Part shown: in pieces, positions 6,599 to 13,889 of the stretch
Layout: the number at the start of each line of letters is the position of its first letter
How positions within the stretch are numbered: the first letter of the stretch is position 1
NCBI GenBank assembly: GCA_944325585.1
Contig: CALVAS010000017.1
Location: forward strand, 1 to 33,386
Direction of reading: 5' to 3'
From: Candidatus Gastranaerophilales bacterium
GTDB taxonomy: Bacteria; Cyanobacteriota; Vampirovibrionia; Gastranaerophilales; Gastranaerophilaceae
Length of the DNA: 33,386 nt
Translations under genes and position numbers: made by a program
The notes under the pieces: generated by a model
Told to the model about the DNA's origin: nothing
Databases searched by the model: none
What the model saw: the letters and a program-made list of their open reading frames with translations, nothing else

Positions 6599-7831
6599 TT
6601 ATGCGGCTTTGTATTGATAGCCGCCAAGATTTTTGTGAATTGTACTGATGAGTTCGTAGATTTTTTCATCATCACGCCACCAGGATTTTAATTCTTCATT
6701 AAGTTCACTGTATTCTGCGCTTATATCAACTCCGGCTTCTTTTGCTTTTGCCGCAAGTGAATCCATTAATTTTCTGGTATATTCTTCACGTTCTTTACCC
6801 CAGAAGATATCTCCGTAAATGCTTTCAAGAAGTGATTCGCCGCCAAATTCTTTTGCGTGGGTTTTATTCCAGGCGTCTAAAACTTCCATTACGTTATCTT
6901 TGTTGATGCTGTCCATTGCTTTGTCCAATTTTTCTTCATCTGTTCCCCAGGTATAATTTATTGCATCAAACAAATCTTGTGCGATATTTTTTCCGTTTGT
7001 TTTTGCGGCATCTGAAGTTACATATTGTGATTGTTCATATTTAGCAGAATATTGAACATTTTCCATACCGTTTGTTTTGCCGTCCGCACCGTTTACGCTT
7101 TGCGGCTGCAGACTGCCTTCTGCATTTTCGGCGCTTTGTGCGCCTTCTTCAGCATCACCTGCGGCTTCAGGCTTATTTGAATCTTCATTGCCGTCAACTT
7201 TTTCTTCTTCTTCCGCTGCAGTATCTTCTTTTGCAGTTTCTTCAGCTTTTTCCAATTCTTCTTTAATTTGTTTTACAAGTTCAACGTATTCTTTTTCAAT
7301 AGCTTCTGCTGATTTTGAAATTTTTGCGAGCTTTTCTCTTAAAGCGGTTTTATCAGAACCTGATTTTTGCATTTCTTTTTTGTATTCGTTTAATTCTTTT
7401 TGAATAGCTTCTGCTTTTTCTTTAACTTCTTTTAATTTTTGTTTTTGAGCTTCGCTGATATTTTCGTCTTCCATAAGCGCGGAAGTTTGTCCTTTGATTG
7501 AACTTAATCTTTGCGCTGTTTGGCTGAATGTCATACCGTCCAAAGCCTGAGCAGCAAGATTACGTCCGTATTCTGCAGCCGCATCCAATCCTTGCTGAGT
7601 CAGCATAGGATTAGTTGTATAACTTTGAGTCGGGACTGAAAACATCGGATTCCATTGGCTTACATGCTCCGGATTCAACATCCCGTGTGCAAGTTCAGCC
7701 ATAAAAGGAGGCATTATATTCGGGAGAATGTTCATTTGTGTTTCAAAACCGTAATTTGACATCCATGCATACGGTCCGAATGATTGCCACAAATATGGAT
7801 TTGTTAAATTTGTAATCCCCGAATTCATCAT
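6599..7831 (-). CDS. Coiled-coil protein with C-terminal annexin-like repeat
   Basis: No signal peptide or membrane segment is visible in its 410 residues. The N-terminal ~95 residues are rich in Asn, Pro, Met and aromatic residues; 105-210 are a charged Glu/Lys coiled coil; 200-275 are acidic, low-complexity linker. Residues ~284-360 (DLFDAINYTWGTDEEKL...) match the annexin repeat pattern: a helix, GTDEE, a Y/W-rich middle, FGGESLLESIYGD and a closing helix. An acidic residue (E335) lies about 39 residues after the GT, the spacing of the type II calcium site GxGT-(38-40)-D/E, although the first Gly of GxGT is Thr here. AAGGAG precedes the start, which may be either of two adjacent ATGs. Calcium- or membrane-binding is a hypothesis from this one repeat. 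Confidence 0.7.
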   Translation of the reverse strand: MMNSGITNLTNPYLWQSFGPYAWMSNYGFETQMNILPNIMPPFMAELAHGMLNPEHVSQWNPMFSVPTQSYTTNPMLTQQGLDAAAEYGRNLAAQALDGMTFSQTAQRLSSIKGQTSALMEDENISEAQKQKLKEVKEKAEAIQKELNEYKKEMQKSGSDKTALREKLAKISKSAEAIEKEYVELVKQIKEELEKAEETAKEDTAAEEEEKVDGNEDSNKPEAAGDAEEGAQSAENAEGSLQPQSVNGADGKTNGMENVQYSAKYEQSQYVTSDAAKTNGKNIAQDLFDAINYTWGTDEEKLDKAMDSINKDNVMEVLDAWNKTHAKEFGGESLLESIYGDIFWGKEREEYTRKLMDSLAAKAKEAGVDISAEYSELNEELKSWWRDDEKIYELISTIHKNLGGYQYKAA

Positions 7832-7921
7832 CGAATTAATCTCCTTAATTGTTCCCGTACTTATATAAAGGATTTTTTATTTAAGAGATTGCTTTTTTCA
7901 TCAAAAATTCATTTACAAATG

Positions 7922-8572
7922 TTAACAATCAGAGAAAACGTTTATCAAATCCTGCATTGTTATATCAGGATTAATTTCTTTTACGGAAATTATTTCACCG
8001 GTTTCGACTTTTTCTTGAAATATTTTTTCAAGAAGGTTTTTGTCATAATCGTACAGGATTGAACCGTGTTGGAGAATATAACCGTTTTTGCGGCACTGTG
8101 CGGATCCGACAAATTTTTTCCCCTGATAGCAAAGATCCGCGCCGGTTGAAATCAGCATACAAAAATCAAACTTTGTCTTAACTGCTTTTTGCGTGCCAAA
8201 ATCCGTATAAATTCCGAGTTTTGCAAATTTTTCGATTAAAAATTCCGAAATTTCTTTGTAAGATTCAACGACATTCCCGCCGTTTTTAAGATATTTGGCA
8301 GGACAAATAAAACTATACGTTAATTCTTTATCGTGCAAAAGCGCCCGTCCGCCGGTCAAGCGTCTTACTATATCAATATTGTTCTCTTTTAAAAACTTTT
8401 TATCAAGAAAATCATCTTTCTGATTTCGTCCGAGAGAAATGCATGCCGGCGACCACCCGTAAAGCCTGAAAATCGGTTCGTTAAGACCTTTTTCAATTGC
8501 GGAATCCAGCAAATCGCTGTCAATTTGCATATTTTCAGAACCCGTTTGAATTTGATACGGTATAAATTTCAT
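7922..8572 (-). CDS. lipM: Octanoyl-[ACP]:protein N-octanoyltransferase (LipM-like)
   Basis: Moves octanoate from acyl carrier protein to lipoyl domains, the first step of lipoate synthesis. The 216 residues show the biotin/lipoate transferase fold motifs RRLTGGRALLHDKELTYS (70-87), GKKFVGSAQ (151-159) and LQHGSIL (167-173). Cys138 lies 15 residues before Lys153, the same spacing as the catalytic Cys to the conserved Lys of Bacillus LipM; this favours LipM over lipoate-protein ligase LplA, which has no such Cys. It is somewhat shorter than Bacillus LipM. Its ATG overlaps the stop of the upstream gene (TAATG), so it is translated in the same operon as the two exported helical proteins, with which it has no obvious functional link. 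Confidence 0.82.
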   Translation of the reverse strand: MKFIPYQIQTGSENMQIDSDLLDSAIEKGLNEPIFRLYGWSPACISLGRNQKDDFLDKKFLKENNIDIVRRLTGGRALLHDKELTYSFICPAKYLKNGGNVVESYKEISEFLIEKFAKLGIYTDFGTQKAVKTKFDFCMLISTGADLCYQGKKFVGSAQCRKNGYILQHGSILYDYDKNLLEKIFQEKVETGEIISVKEINPDITMQDLINVFSDC

Positions 8573-9453
8573 TACTGCTCTTCTTTATCTCTTTCAGCAA
8601 GGATTTTTTCAAACTCTACAAAAGTTTCGTTTCCGACAAACTGTTCCAATGCCGCACGTTTTGCCATAAAATCCGCCCGCGCCTTTGACTGCGCGTCAAT
8701 TGCAGAACGGTAATATGCGTCGGTAACCATTATAACTTCACGAGATTCATCCTGCGCCATATCATAGTTCTTCTTACGCTGAACAACAACTTTGTCCAGA
8801 AGTCCGAGCATTTTGCGGGAAGTCATGTAATTATAATAAAGATTAACAGTGGTCTGCTGAAGTTCTTCAATTTTACGAACAAGAATAATCATATCCGCAT
8901 CAGTTACACGTGTGTATTTGTAATTTAATGCTTTTGTATCCTGAGACATAATACCGAGAACATTTCCGCCAATCATTGAACCCGTTGCTATCAAAGGGTT
9001 TCCGATTCCGGCGCCCACTAACGTTGACATGCTTGCAATCGTTGTCAAAACATTTTTTACGGATTTTTCGTTAGGTTTGTCCTCGTCGGGGTTTGCGAGT
9101 TTGTAAAGCGCAAATGCAATCGTATCGCTCTTGGATGCTGCCCCGCGCCAGAGAAGCGACAAATCCCCCATCATTGTCTTTTCGTCATACCCCAATTCTT
9201 TTGAAACTTCACTCGAAATTTTCTTTATGCTTAAATCCGCATAAGTCAAATCCGTATTATCATAATCGGTTTCTTCTTTTTTAACGTACTCTTTTTCAAT
9301 CGGCGCAACTTCCTCTATATATTTTTTTTCAGGAAGTTCTGAAAGCCCTGTTCTGTAAGCAGGCGGCTTCGGCTCTGCCAACTCCTCATAAGAAACCGCA
9401 AACGCAGGCGTTGAAATGGTTAAAAGCAAAAGAAAAGTCAAATATTTTTTCAT
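8572..9453 (-). CDS. Exported helical protein, paralogue of the gene upstream
   Basis: Predicted periplasmic or envelope protein of 293 residues with a clear Sec signal (KK, hydrophobic core, AFA cleavage site near residue 19). A Pro/Glu-rich linker follows, then a conserved block LLWRGAASKSDTIAFALYKLANP (~99-121), a Gly/Ala-rich hydrophobic stretch (~131-170), and long helices with YYNYMTS and a C-terminal charged coil. The same order is found in its upstream neighbour (LWKGTVENNQVIGFALKKLATP, then YYNYKSS), so the two arose by duplication. The C-terminal helices faintly recall the coiled hairpins of TolC-type outer-membrane channels, but no beta-barrel portion is visible. The start overlaps the upstream stop (ATGA). 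Function unknown. Confidence 0.75.
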   Translation of the reverse strand: MKKYLTFLLLLTISTPAFAVSYEELAEPKPPAYRTGLSELPEKKYIEEVAPIEKEYVKKEETDYDNTDLTYADLSIKKISSEVSKELGYDEKTMMGDLSLLWRGAASKSDTIAFALYKLANPDEDKPNEKSVKNVLTTIASMSTLVGAGIGNPLIATGSMIGGNVLGIMSQDTKALNYKYTRVTDADMIILVRKIEELQQTTVNLYYNYMTSRKMLGLLDKVVVQRKKNYDMAQDESREVIMVTDAYYRSAIDAQSKARADFMAKRAALEQFVGNETFVEFEKILAERDKEEQ

Positions 9454-10265
9454 TCTTTTTCCTCTCCTTTCACTAACGCACTGTCAAAATTGTATTGATA
9501 TAAATTCAATTTATCAACAACTTTTTTGCCCGCCATCCGCTGAAGTTCAAGGTGATATTTTTTTGCATTCTGCATATAATAAAACTCTTCCAGCGCCATG
9601 TTGTCATAAAGTGATGATGAAATCGTAATTTCAAGCAAATCATTTGTTTCAAGAGCCTTTGAATAATTTTTGTTGTACAACAGAAGTTTTGCGCGGGTTT
9701 CTTTTAACTGAGTCAATGAACTTTTGTAATTGTAATATGCGTCAATTATTTTGTCCTGAAGATTTTCGATTAATCCTGCAAGTTCAATCAACTCCGTATC
9801 CGTAAGAGGAATTTCCTGCGGAATATTTTTGCGGTTGATAAGGTTTTGTGCGAGTCTTCCCGCTGCGAAAGCCGAAGACTGAACCAGATAGTCAGAACCC
9901 ATCATCATAGGGGCAAAAGAGGCCCCTGCAATAACTGCATTTAAAGTTTTCGCCATTAAAGAGGAGTGAATACGGCGCTGGCTTTCCGGAGTCGCAAGTT
10001 TTTTTAGGGCAAATCCGATAACCTGATTGTTTTCAACCGTTCCTTTCCAGAGATTTTCGATATCTTCAAGGTCTTTTTCTTTCTGGCGCTTAATTAGTTC
10101 CTGCATGACCTGTTCGTCGCTTATCACAAGCGAACCCTTCATCTGAACATCCGATTTAGGAAGTTCGATTTCCGGCTTGTCAACCCTGCCGAGAGTAACC
10201 TCTCCCGTATCGGCAAACACCGGCATACCCGCTAAGATAATCAACAAAAATACAAACTTTTTCAT
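9450..10265 (-). CDS. Exported helical protein, first of a tandem paralogous pair
   Basis: I place the start at ATG 10265 (MKKFVFLLIILAGMPVFA), which gives a textbook signal peptide cleaved after VFA. A longer frame back to 10343 has no signal-like N-terminus. A TATAAT box ends 6 nt before this ATG and there is no ribosome site, so the message is probably leaderless. The 271 residues contain the conserved LWKGTVENNQVIGFALKKLATP block, a hydrophobic Gly/Ala/Met region and long C-terminal helices ending in an acidic tail. It forms an operon with its paralogue and lipM through 1-4-nt overlaps. Envelope location is likely; a TolC-like helical role is only a weak resemblance. Confidence 0.75.
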   Translation of the reverse strand: MKKFVFLLIILAGMPVFADTGEVTLGRVDKPEIELPKSDVQMKGSLVISDEQVMQELIKRQKEKDLEDIENLWKGTVENNQVIGFALKKLATPESQRRIHSSLMAKTLNAVIAGASFAPMMMGSDYLVQSSAFAAGRLAQNLINRKNIPQEIPLTDTELIELAGLIENLQDKIIDAYYNYKSSLTQLKETRAKLLLYNKNYSKALETNDLLEITISSSLYDNMALEEFYYMQNAKKYHLELQRMAGKKVVDKLNLYQYNFDSALVKGEEKE

Positions 10266-10271
10266 ACCAAT

Positions 10272-10277
10272 ATTATA
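10272..10277 (-). promoter_or_regulatory. -10 box for leaderless start at 10265
   Basis: TATAAT on the minus strand ends 6 nt before ATG 10265. The usual 6-7 nt from the -10 box to the transcript start would place it on the A of the start codon. No Shine-Dalgarno is present. The -35 is not clear. Confidence 0.55.
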
Positions 10278-10333
10278 TATCACAATCCGATAAATAAATC
10301 CAATGATTGAGATTGCTCTACACCAAACGGTGG

Positions 10334-10362
10334 TTAAACGCAATTGCCCTGAAAAGTATAAT
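10334..10362 (+). promoter_or_regulatory. Candidate promoter of the TPR gene at 10390
   Basis: TTAAAC (10334-10339), a 17-nt spacer and a consensus TATAAT (10357-10362) lie 27 nt before the TTG start. The promoter is back to back with the minus-strand -10 box at 10272-10277. Confidence 0.55.
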
Positions 10363-10389
10363 TGATTTTAAAAGAAAAAGAGGCCGAGG

Positions 10390-11142
10390 TTGGGAAACGA
10401 TAATATTAACAAATCAAAATACATGACAACACAGTGCGAAAGGCAGAAAGTAAACTTTTTCCAAAAAGCTGATGAACTTTTGCAGAAAAAATTTTACAAA
10501 GAAGCTGCCGCAAATTATCTTAATGCAATTTTGATTTCGCGGGATGATGCCAAATCTTATTTTGGACTTGGCATGTGTTACAAAAACACAAAAAATTACG
10601 CAAAAGCAATCAAATATCTTGATAAAGCGGTTCAAATAGACGAAAACTATTTTGATGCATATTATGAACTCGGCATCTGTCATCTTCTGGAAGGAATTCC
10701 ATGCGGAGCAATCAAGAATTTTGTAAGAGCAGTACAAGTAAATCCTGACAATCCGGACGCTATTTTGCAGCTTGGAGTTTCGCATGAGTCCTGCGAAGAA
10801 TATGATATGGCTCTGATGATTTATCAAAAATTAATCGAAAACTCACCGGAATTTACAAAAGCATACGAGCATAAATCTTCGCTTTTGATGAAAATAGGGC
10901 AATATAAAGAGGCCTGTCTTGTTCTTAATGAACTTGTAAAAAGAAATCCTGCCGACACCAATGCCTTTGCCGGAATCGGCGTCTGTCTGGACAAACTTGG
11001 CAAACGAAGTGATGCACAAAGATATTACAGAAGATTTTTGCAGAAAAACCCGCTTTCAAATCAGGCGCAGTTTATAAAATCACGTCTTGAAAAACTGAAA
11101 TCGCTTGCAGCGTCAAAAGTTAAAAAATTCAGCGTGGTGTAG
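10390..11142 (+). CDS. Tetratricopeptide-repeat protein
   Basis: A protein of up to 250 residues made mostly of TPR helix pairs. Recognisable units include AKSYFGLGMCYKNTKNYAKAIKYLDKAVQIDENYFDAYYELGICHLLEG, AILQLGVSHESCEEYDMALMIYQKLIENSP, and AFAGIGVCLDKLGKRSDAQRYYRRFLQKNP, about six repeats in all. It has no signal peptide or enzymatic domain and probably acts as a protein-binding scaffold. The start is either TTG 10390, which has AGAGG 6 nt upstream, or ATG 10423, which lacks a ribosome site; I prefer TTG. It is monocistronic. Partner unknown; a longer TPR protein is encoded at 18868. Confidence 0.85.
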   Translation: MGNDNINKSKYMTTQCERQKVNFFQKADELLQKKFYKEAAANYLNAILISRDDAKSYFGLGMCYKNTKNYAKAIKYLDKAVQIDENYFDAYYELGICHLLEGIPCGAIKNFVRAVQVNPDNPDAILQLGVSHESCEEYDMALMIYQKLIENSPEFTKAYEHKSSLLMKIGQYKEACLVLNELVKRNPADTNAFAGIGVCLDKLGKRSDAQRYYRRFLQKNPLSNQAQFIKSRLEKLKSLAASKVKKFSVV

Positions 11143-11195
11143 TTTACTCCCTAAAAAATACTTTTTTAAACACAAGTGAGTATCATCAGAGACTT

Positions 11196-11477
11196 ATGAA
11201 GCAATTACTAATTATTTTAACAACAATTATGTTGACAGCTGTTATAACCAACAAGATCACTACCAATTATATAATGGATCAATTTAAATTAATGACAGAT
11301 TCTGGTATAATTAATATAAACTATTCTCATCCTATGGTTATAAAAGCCTTCCAACAGGCAAATTATTATAACATTAATCCCCAATTTAAGGCTTGTACAT
11401 TAAATCATGCAATGGTTGGTATGGATATGATTGATGCTATGAAAATATGCCAAAAACTGATGCTATTTAGAGATTAA
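11196..11477 (+). CDS. Small protein with N-terminal membrane anchor
   Basis: Unrecognised protein of 93 residues. The first ~20 residues (MKQLLIILTTIMLTAVITN) form a signal peptide or membrane anchor. The rest is polar, with two Cys (one in FKACTLNHAM, one in MKICQKLM) that could pair outside the cytoplasm. It looks more AT-rich than its neighbours, with many TTA and ATA codons, hinting at recent gain or weak selection. The ribosome site is weak. It follows the TPR gene by 53 nt and converges on purB. Coding status is probable, from the intact signal-like N-terminus and frame length. Confidence 0.6.
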   Translation: MKQLLIILTTIMLTAVITNKITTNYIMDQFKLMTDSGIININYSHPMVIKAFQQANYYNINPQFKACTLNHAMVGMDMIDAMKICQKLMLFRD

Positions 11478-11482
11478 TATTT

Positions 11483-11518
11483 AAAAATGACAAGTTTATA
11501 GCTTTCAAGCAAACTTGT
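11483..11518 (-). terminator. Probable terminator of purB
   Basis: Between two convergent genes, ACAAGTTT (11490-11497) and AAACTTGT (11511-11518) pair perfectly, with an inner GCTT/AAGC stem. On the minus strand the hairpin is followed by five T (11487-11483), so it mainly serves purB. Confidence 0.6.
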
Positions 11519-11539
11519 AAATATAAACATAACTTTATA

Positions 11540-12832
11540 TTATAAAATTCTTTTATAAATCTCGTTTATATGCTTTAAAAACTCTTTTTTGTCAAAAATC
11601 CTGTCAATTTCCTCAACTGACAGATGTTTTGTAACTTCTTCGTCTTTCAGAAGATTTGCTTTAAAATCGCCGTCGTTTTCAAACGCATCAAGCGCATTTC
11701 TTTGAACGATTTTGTAGGCGTCTTCACGCGTCAAACCTTTTTCTACGAGTTCGAGCAGAACTTTTTGCGAGAAAACTATTCCGCCGAAACGGTCTGCATT
11801 TCTAAGCATATTTTTTTCGTGTACAACAAGGTTTTGAACAACACCGTTGAAACGATTGAGCATAAAATCAACCAGAATCAGGCTGTCCGGAAAAATAATT
11901 CTTTCGGCAGAACTGTGTGAAATATCGCGTTCATGCCAGAGCGGAATATTTTCCATAGCCGCAAGAGAATTACATCTCACAACCCGCGCAAGTCCGCAGA
12001 GGTTTTCCGATAAAACCGGATTTTTCTTATGCGGCATAGCAGAAGAGCCTTTCTGCCCTTTTGCAAAACCTTCTTCCGCCTCAAGAACCTCTGTTCTTTG
12101 AAGATGTCTGATTTCTGTTGCAAATTGTTCAATAACACTTGCTGTAAGCGCCAGCGATTGCATAAAGTATGCGTGATAATCTCTTGCAATTATCTGAGTT
12201 GAAATTCTGGCCGGCTTAAGCCCGAGATTTTTGCAGGTAATCTTTTCAACTTCCGGCGAAATATTGCTGTAAGTTCCGACAGGCCCTGAAATCTGTCCCA
12301 CACGAATTTGCTCTAATGCGTGCTCAAAGTTGTCGCGCTGACGTTCAAGAATATCAATCCAGCTGCAAAGTTTTGCGCCGAATGTCATAACTTCCGCAAT
12401 AATACCGTGTGAACGACCGATACAGATTGTATCTTTGTGCTTTTTGGCAAGTTCTTTTAAGGACTTGATTGTTTCATCCAAATCTTTTTTGATAATTTTT
12501 CCGCTGTCCTGAATTTGAAGAGCAAAAGCAGTGTCAATCACGTCAGAACTTGTCATACCAACATGCATATGACGCGCCAAATCTTCGCCCAAACTTTCAT
12601 TCACGCAGGTCAGGAAAGCTATAACATCATGCCGGACTTCGCGTTCAATTTCATCAATCCGCTCAATCGTAAACTTTGCGCGTTTTTTAATCTCTTCAAC
12701 ATCTTTTTTGGGGATTTTACCCATTTTTGAATAGGCCTCGCAAACAGCAATTTCGACTTTCAGATAGTAGTCGAATTTGGAGTTCAAATCCCATATTTTT
12801 TTCATTTCTTCACGTGAATATCTGTCAATCAT
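11540..12832 (-). CDS. purB: Adenylosuccinate lyase
   Basis: Purine biosynthesis enzyme that removes fumarate from SAICAR and from adenylosuccinate. The 430 residues (start at MIDRYSREEM, normal length) carry the fumarase/aspartase superfamily regions: HVGMTSSDVIDT (~90-101), the GRSHG catalytic-His region (~139-143) and the flexible loop signature KGSSAMPHKKNP (261-272). I set the start at 12832 rather than the longer frame at 12850 because this matches the family N-terminus and because TACAAT, preceded by an extended TG, ends 6 nt upstream with no ribosome site. This suggests a leaderless transcript. No other purine gene is adjacent. Confidence 0.97.
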   Translation of the reverse strand: MIDRYSREEMKKIWDLNSKFDYYLKVEIAVCEAYSKMGKIPKKDVEEIKKRAKFTIERIDEIEREVRHDVIAFLTCVNESLGEDLARHMHVGMTSSDVIDTAFALQIQDSGKIIKKDLDETIKSLKELAKKHKDTICIGRSHGIIAEVMTFGAKLCSWIDILERQRDNFEHALEQIRVGQISGPVGTYSNISPEVEKITCKNLGLKPARISTQIIARDYHAYFMQSLALTASVIEQFATEIRHLQRTEVLEAEEGFAKGQKGSSAMPHKKNPVLSENLCGLARVVRCNSLAAMENIPLWHERDISHSSAERIIFPDSLILVDFMLNRFNGVVQNLVVHEKNMLRNADRFGGIVFSQKVLLELVEKGLTREDAYKIVQRNALDAFENDGDFKANLLKDEEVTKHLSVEEIDRIFDKKEFLKHINEIYKRIL

Positions 12833-12838
12833 AAATTC

Positions 12839-12847
12839 ATTGTAACA
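12839..12847 (-). promoter_or_regulatory. Extended -10 box for leaderless purB
   Basis: On the minus strand TGT followed by TACAAT (12844-12839) sits 6 nt before ATG 12832. An extended -10 can work without a good -35, and none is evident. Confidence 0.5.
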
Positions 12848-12952
12848 CAAAGAATTTAATTCGAATTTTGTAACATTTCTTCACAAAAAAGGCAATTTTT
12901 CAGGGAATAAATACTTTATATATATAAGTTATAAAAAGAGAAAGGGTTTATT

Positions 12953-13426
12953 ATGGCGACACCGCAAATTGATCAACATACATATATGACTGACACGAGA
13001 TTTGAAAAACTGCGTAATCAAGGCGTTTCATATGAATCTTTTGCTCAAAATCAAAGTTATTATCTGAATCAGTTAAGTACAACCAGTGTTATGGATTTGT
13101 ACAATATGGGTAAAGAAAAATATGAAATATATACAAATCTTTATAATCAATCCAACAATTTGTTTATTCAACTGAAAAATCAACAGGCCAAAAACAAAGT
13201 AAAATATGATGAACTTCTTGCAACATTTGCAAACAACAGCCAAACAGGCGAAGCAAGTTCAGCAGACAAGAGTCAGGCCGCACGTGAATCCGGTTATACG
13301 ACAGAGTTGATAAGAAACACAAATGATGCGGAAATTATGGCAAATGTTTACCTTGACGGAAGACGAAATGCCGTAAGCATGCAACGATTGGGATTGGCTC
13401 AGTCAGTATTTGAACAATTCTCTTAA
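12953..13426 (+). CDS. Hypothetical protein, soluble, helical
   Basis: I do not recognise this 157-residue protein. It is polar and rich in Asn, Gln and Tyr (SYYLNQLSTTSVMDLYNMGKEKYEIYTNLYNQSNNLFIQLKNQQAKNKVKYDELLATF), largely helical by composition, with a Ser/Ala/Gly linker around residues 96-110 and no signal peptide, membrane segment or cysteine. GAGAAAGGG lies about 7 nt before the ATG. It stands alone, divergent from purB and upstream of rpsO. The composition resembles structural or secreted small helical proteins, but this is too general for a functional call. Confidence 0.7.
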   Translation: MATPQIDQHTYMTDTRFEKLRNQGVSYESFAQNQSYYLNQLSTTSVMDLYNMGKEKYEIYTNLYNQSNNLFIQLKNQQAKNKVKYDELLATFANNSQTGEASSADKSQAARESGYTTELIRNTNDAEIMANVYLDGRRNAVSMQRLGLAQSVFEQFS

Positions 13427-13469
13427 TTTTTATTAATATATCTTGAGTTTCCATGTTGCAATTTTTTCT

Positions 13470-13478
13470 TGATATAAT
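13470..13478 (+). promoter_or_regulatory. Extended -10 promoter of rpsO
   Basis: TG, one base, then TATAAT (13473-13478) gives a strong extended -10. Transcription would begin near 13485, leaving a leader of about 55 nt with a weak GAGTG/CACTC hairpin and an AAAGGAAAA ribosome site. Confidence 0.6.
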
Positions 13479-13539
13479 AGAATTCCTTATGTAGAGTGCT
13501 TACGCCAATAATCACTCAACAAGAAAAGGAAAAAACATT

Positions 13540-13809
13540 ATGTCAATCAACTTAAAAAACAAGCAGGAAATCATTAAAGAATACGGTGCAAACGAAAAAG
13601 ATACAGGTTCTGCAGCTGTTCAAATCGCTTTGATGAGCCAAAAAATTTCTGAACTTACCGAACATTTGAAAAATAACAAAAAAGATTTTGCAACAAAAAG
13701 AGGTCTTTTAATGATGGTAGGTAAAAGAAAAAGACTGCTTTCTTACTTGAAAGATCAAAACCTTGATGAATACAGAGCACTTGTTAAAAAGCTCGGTATC
13801 AGAGGTTAG
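13540..13809 (+). CDS. rpsO: 30S ribosomal protein S15
   Basis: Primary 16S rRNA-binding protein of the small-subunit platform. The 89 residues are standard length and keep the family hallmarks [30 protein letters not shown] (21-50), [17 protein letters not shown] (55-71) and the end LGIRG. An extended -10 promoter, a ~55-nt leader and a strong terminator 40 nt downstream show that it is expressed alone or with limited read-through. In many bacteria pnp follows rpsO; here hydF does. Confidence 0.98.
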   Translation: MSINLKNKQEIIKEYGANEKDTGSAAVQIALMSQKISELTEHLKNNKKDFATKRGLLMMVGKRKRLLSYLKDQNLDEYRALVKKLGIRG

Positions 13810-13848
13810 TTGAATTTCGGGCGAGCCCGAATGATTGAGATTAAATTA

Positions 13849-13877
13849 CAAAGGCGCCCTGCGGGCGCCTTTGTTTT
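13849..13877 (+). terminator. Rho-independent terminator after rpsO
   Basis: An 11-bp perfect stem, CAAAGGCGCCC (13849-13859) with GGGCGCCTTTG (13863-13873), with a TGC loop and then four T. A second smaller hairpin, TCGGGC/GCCCGA at 13817-13830, precedes it. The terminator ends only 12 nt before the hydF ATG, so hydF needs read-through or its own signal. Confidence 0.9.
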
Positions 13878-13889
13878 AGGGGGAAATTT

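Noticed and set aside
7077-7403. 108-codon plus-strand frame opposite the annexin-like gene
   Set aside because: It is Ser/Phe-rich and lies exactly antisense to the Glu/Lys-rich coiled coil; a composition-driven shadow.
13490-13539. GAGTG/CACTC hairpin in the rpsO leader as an S15 autoregulatory element
   Set aside because: Only a 5-bp stem with a 15-nt or longer loop and no convincing mimic of the S15 rRNA site; the position is suggestive but the evidence is too weak.
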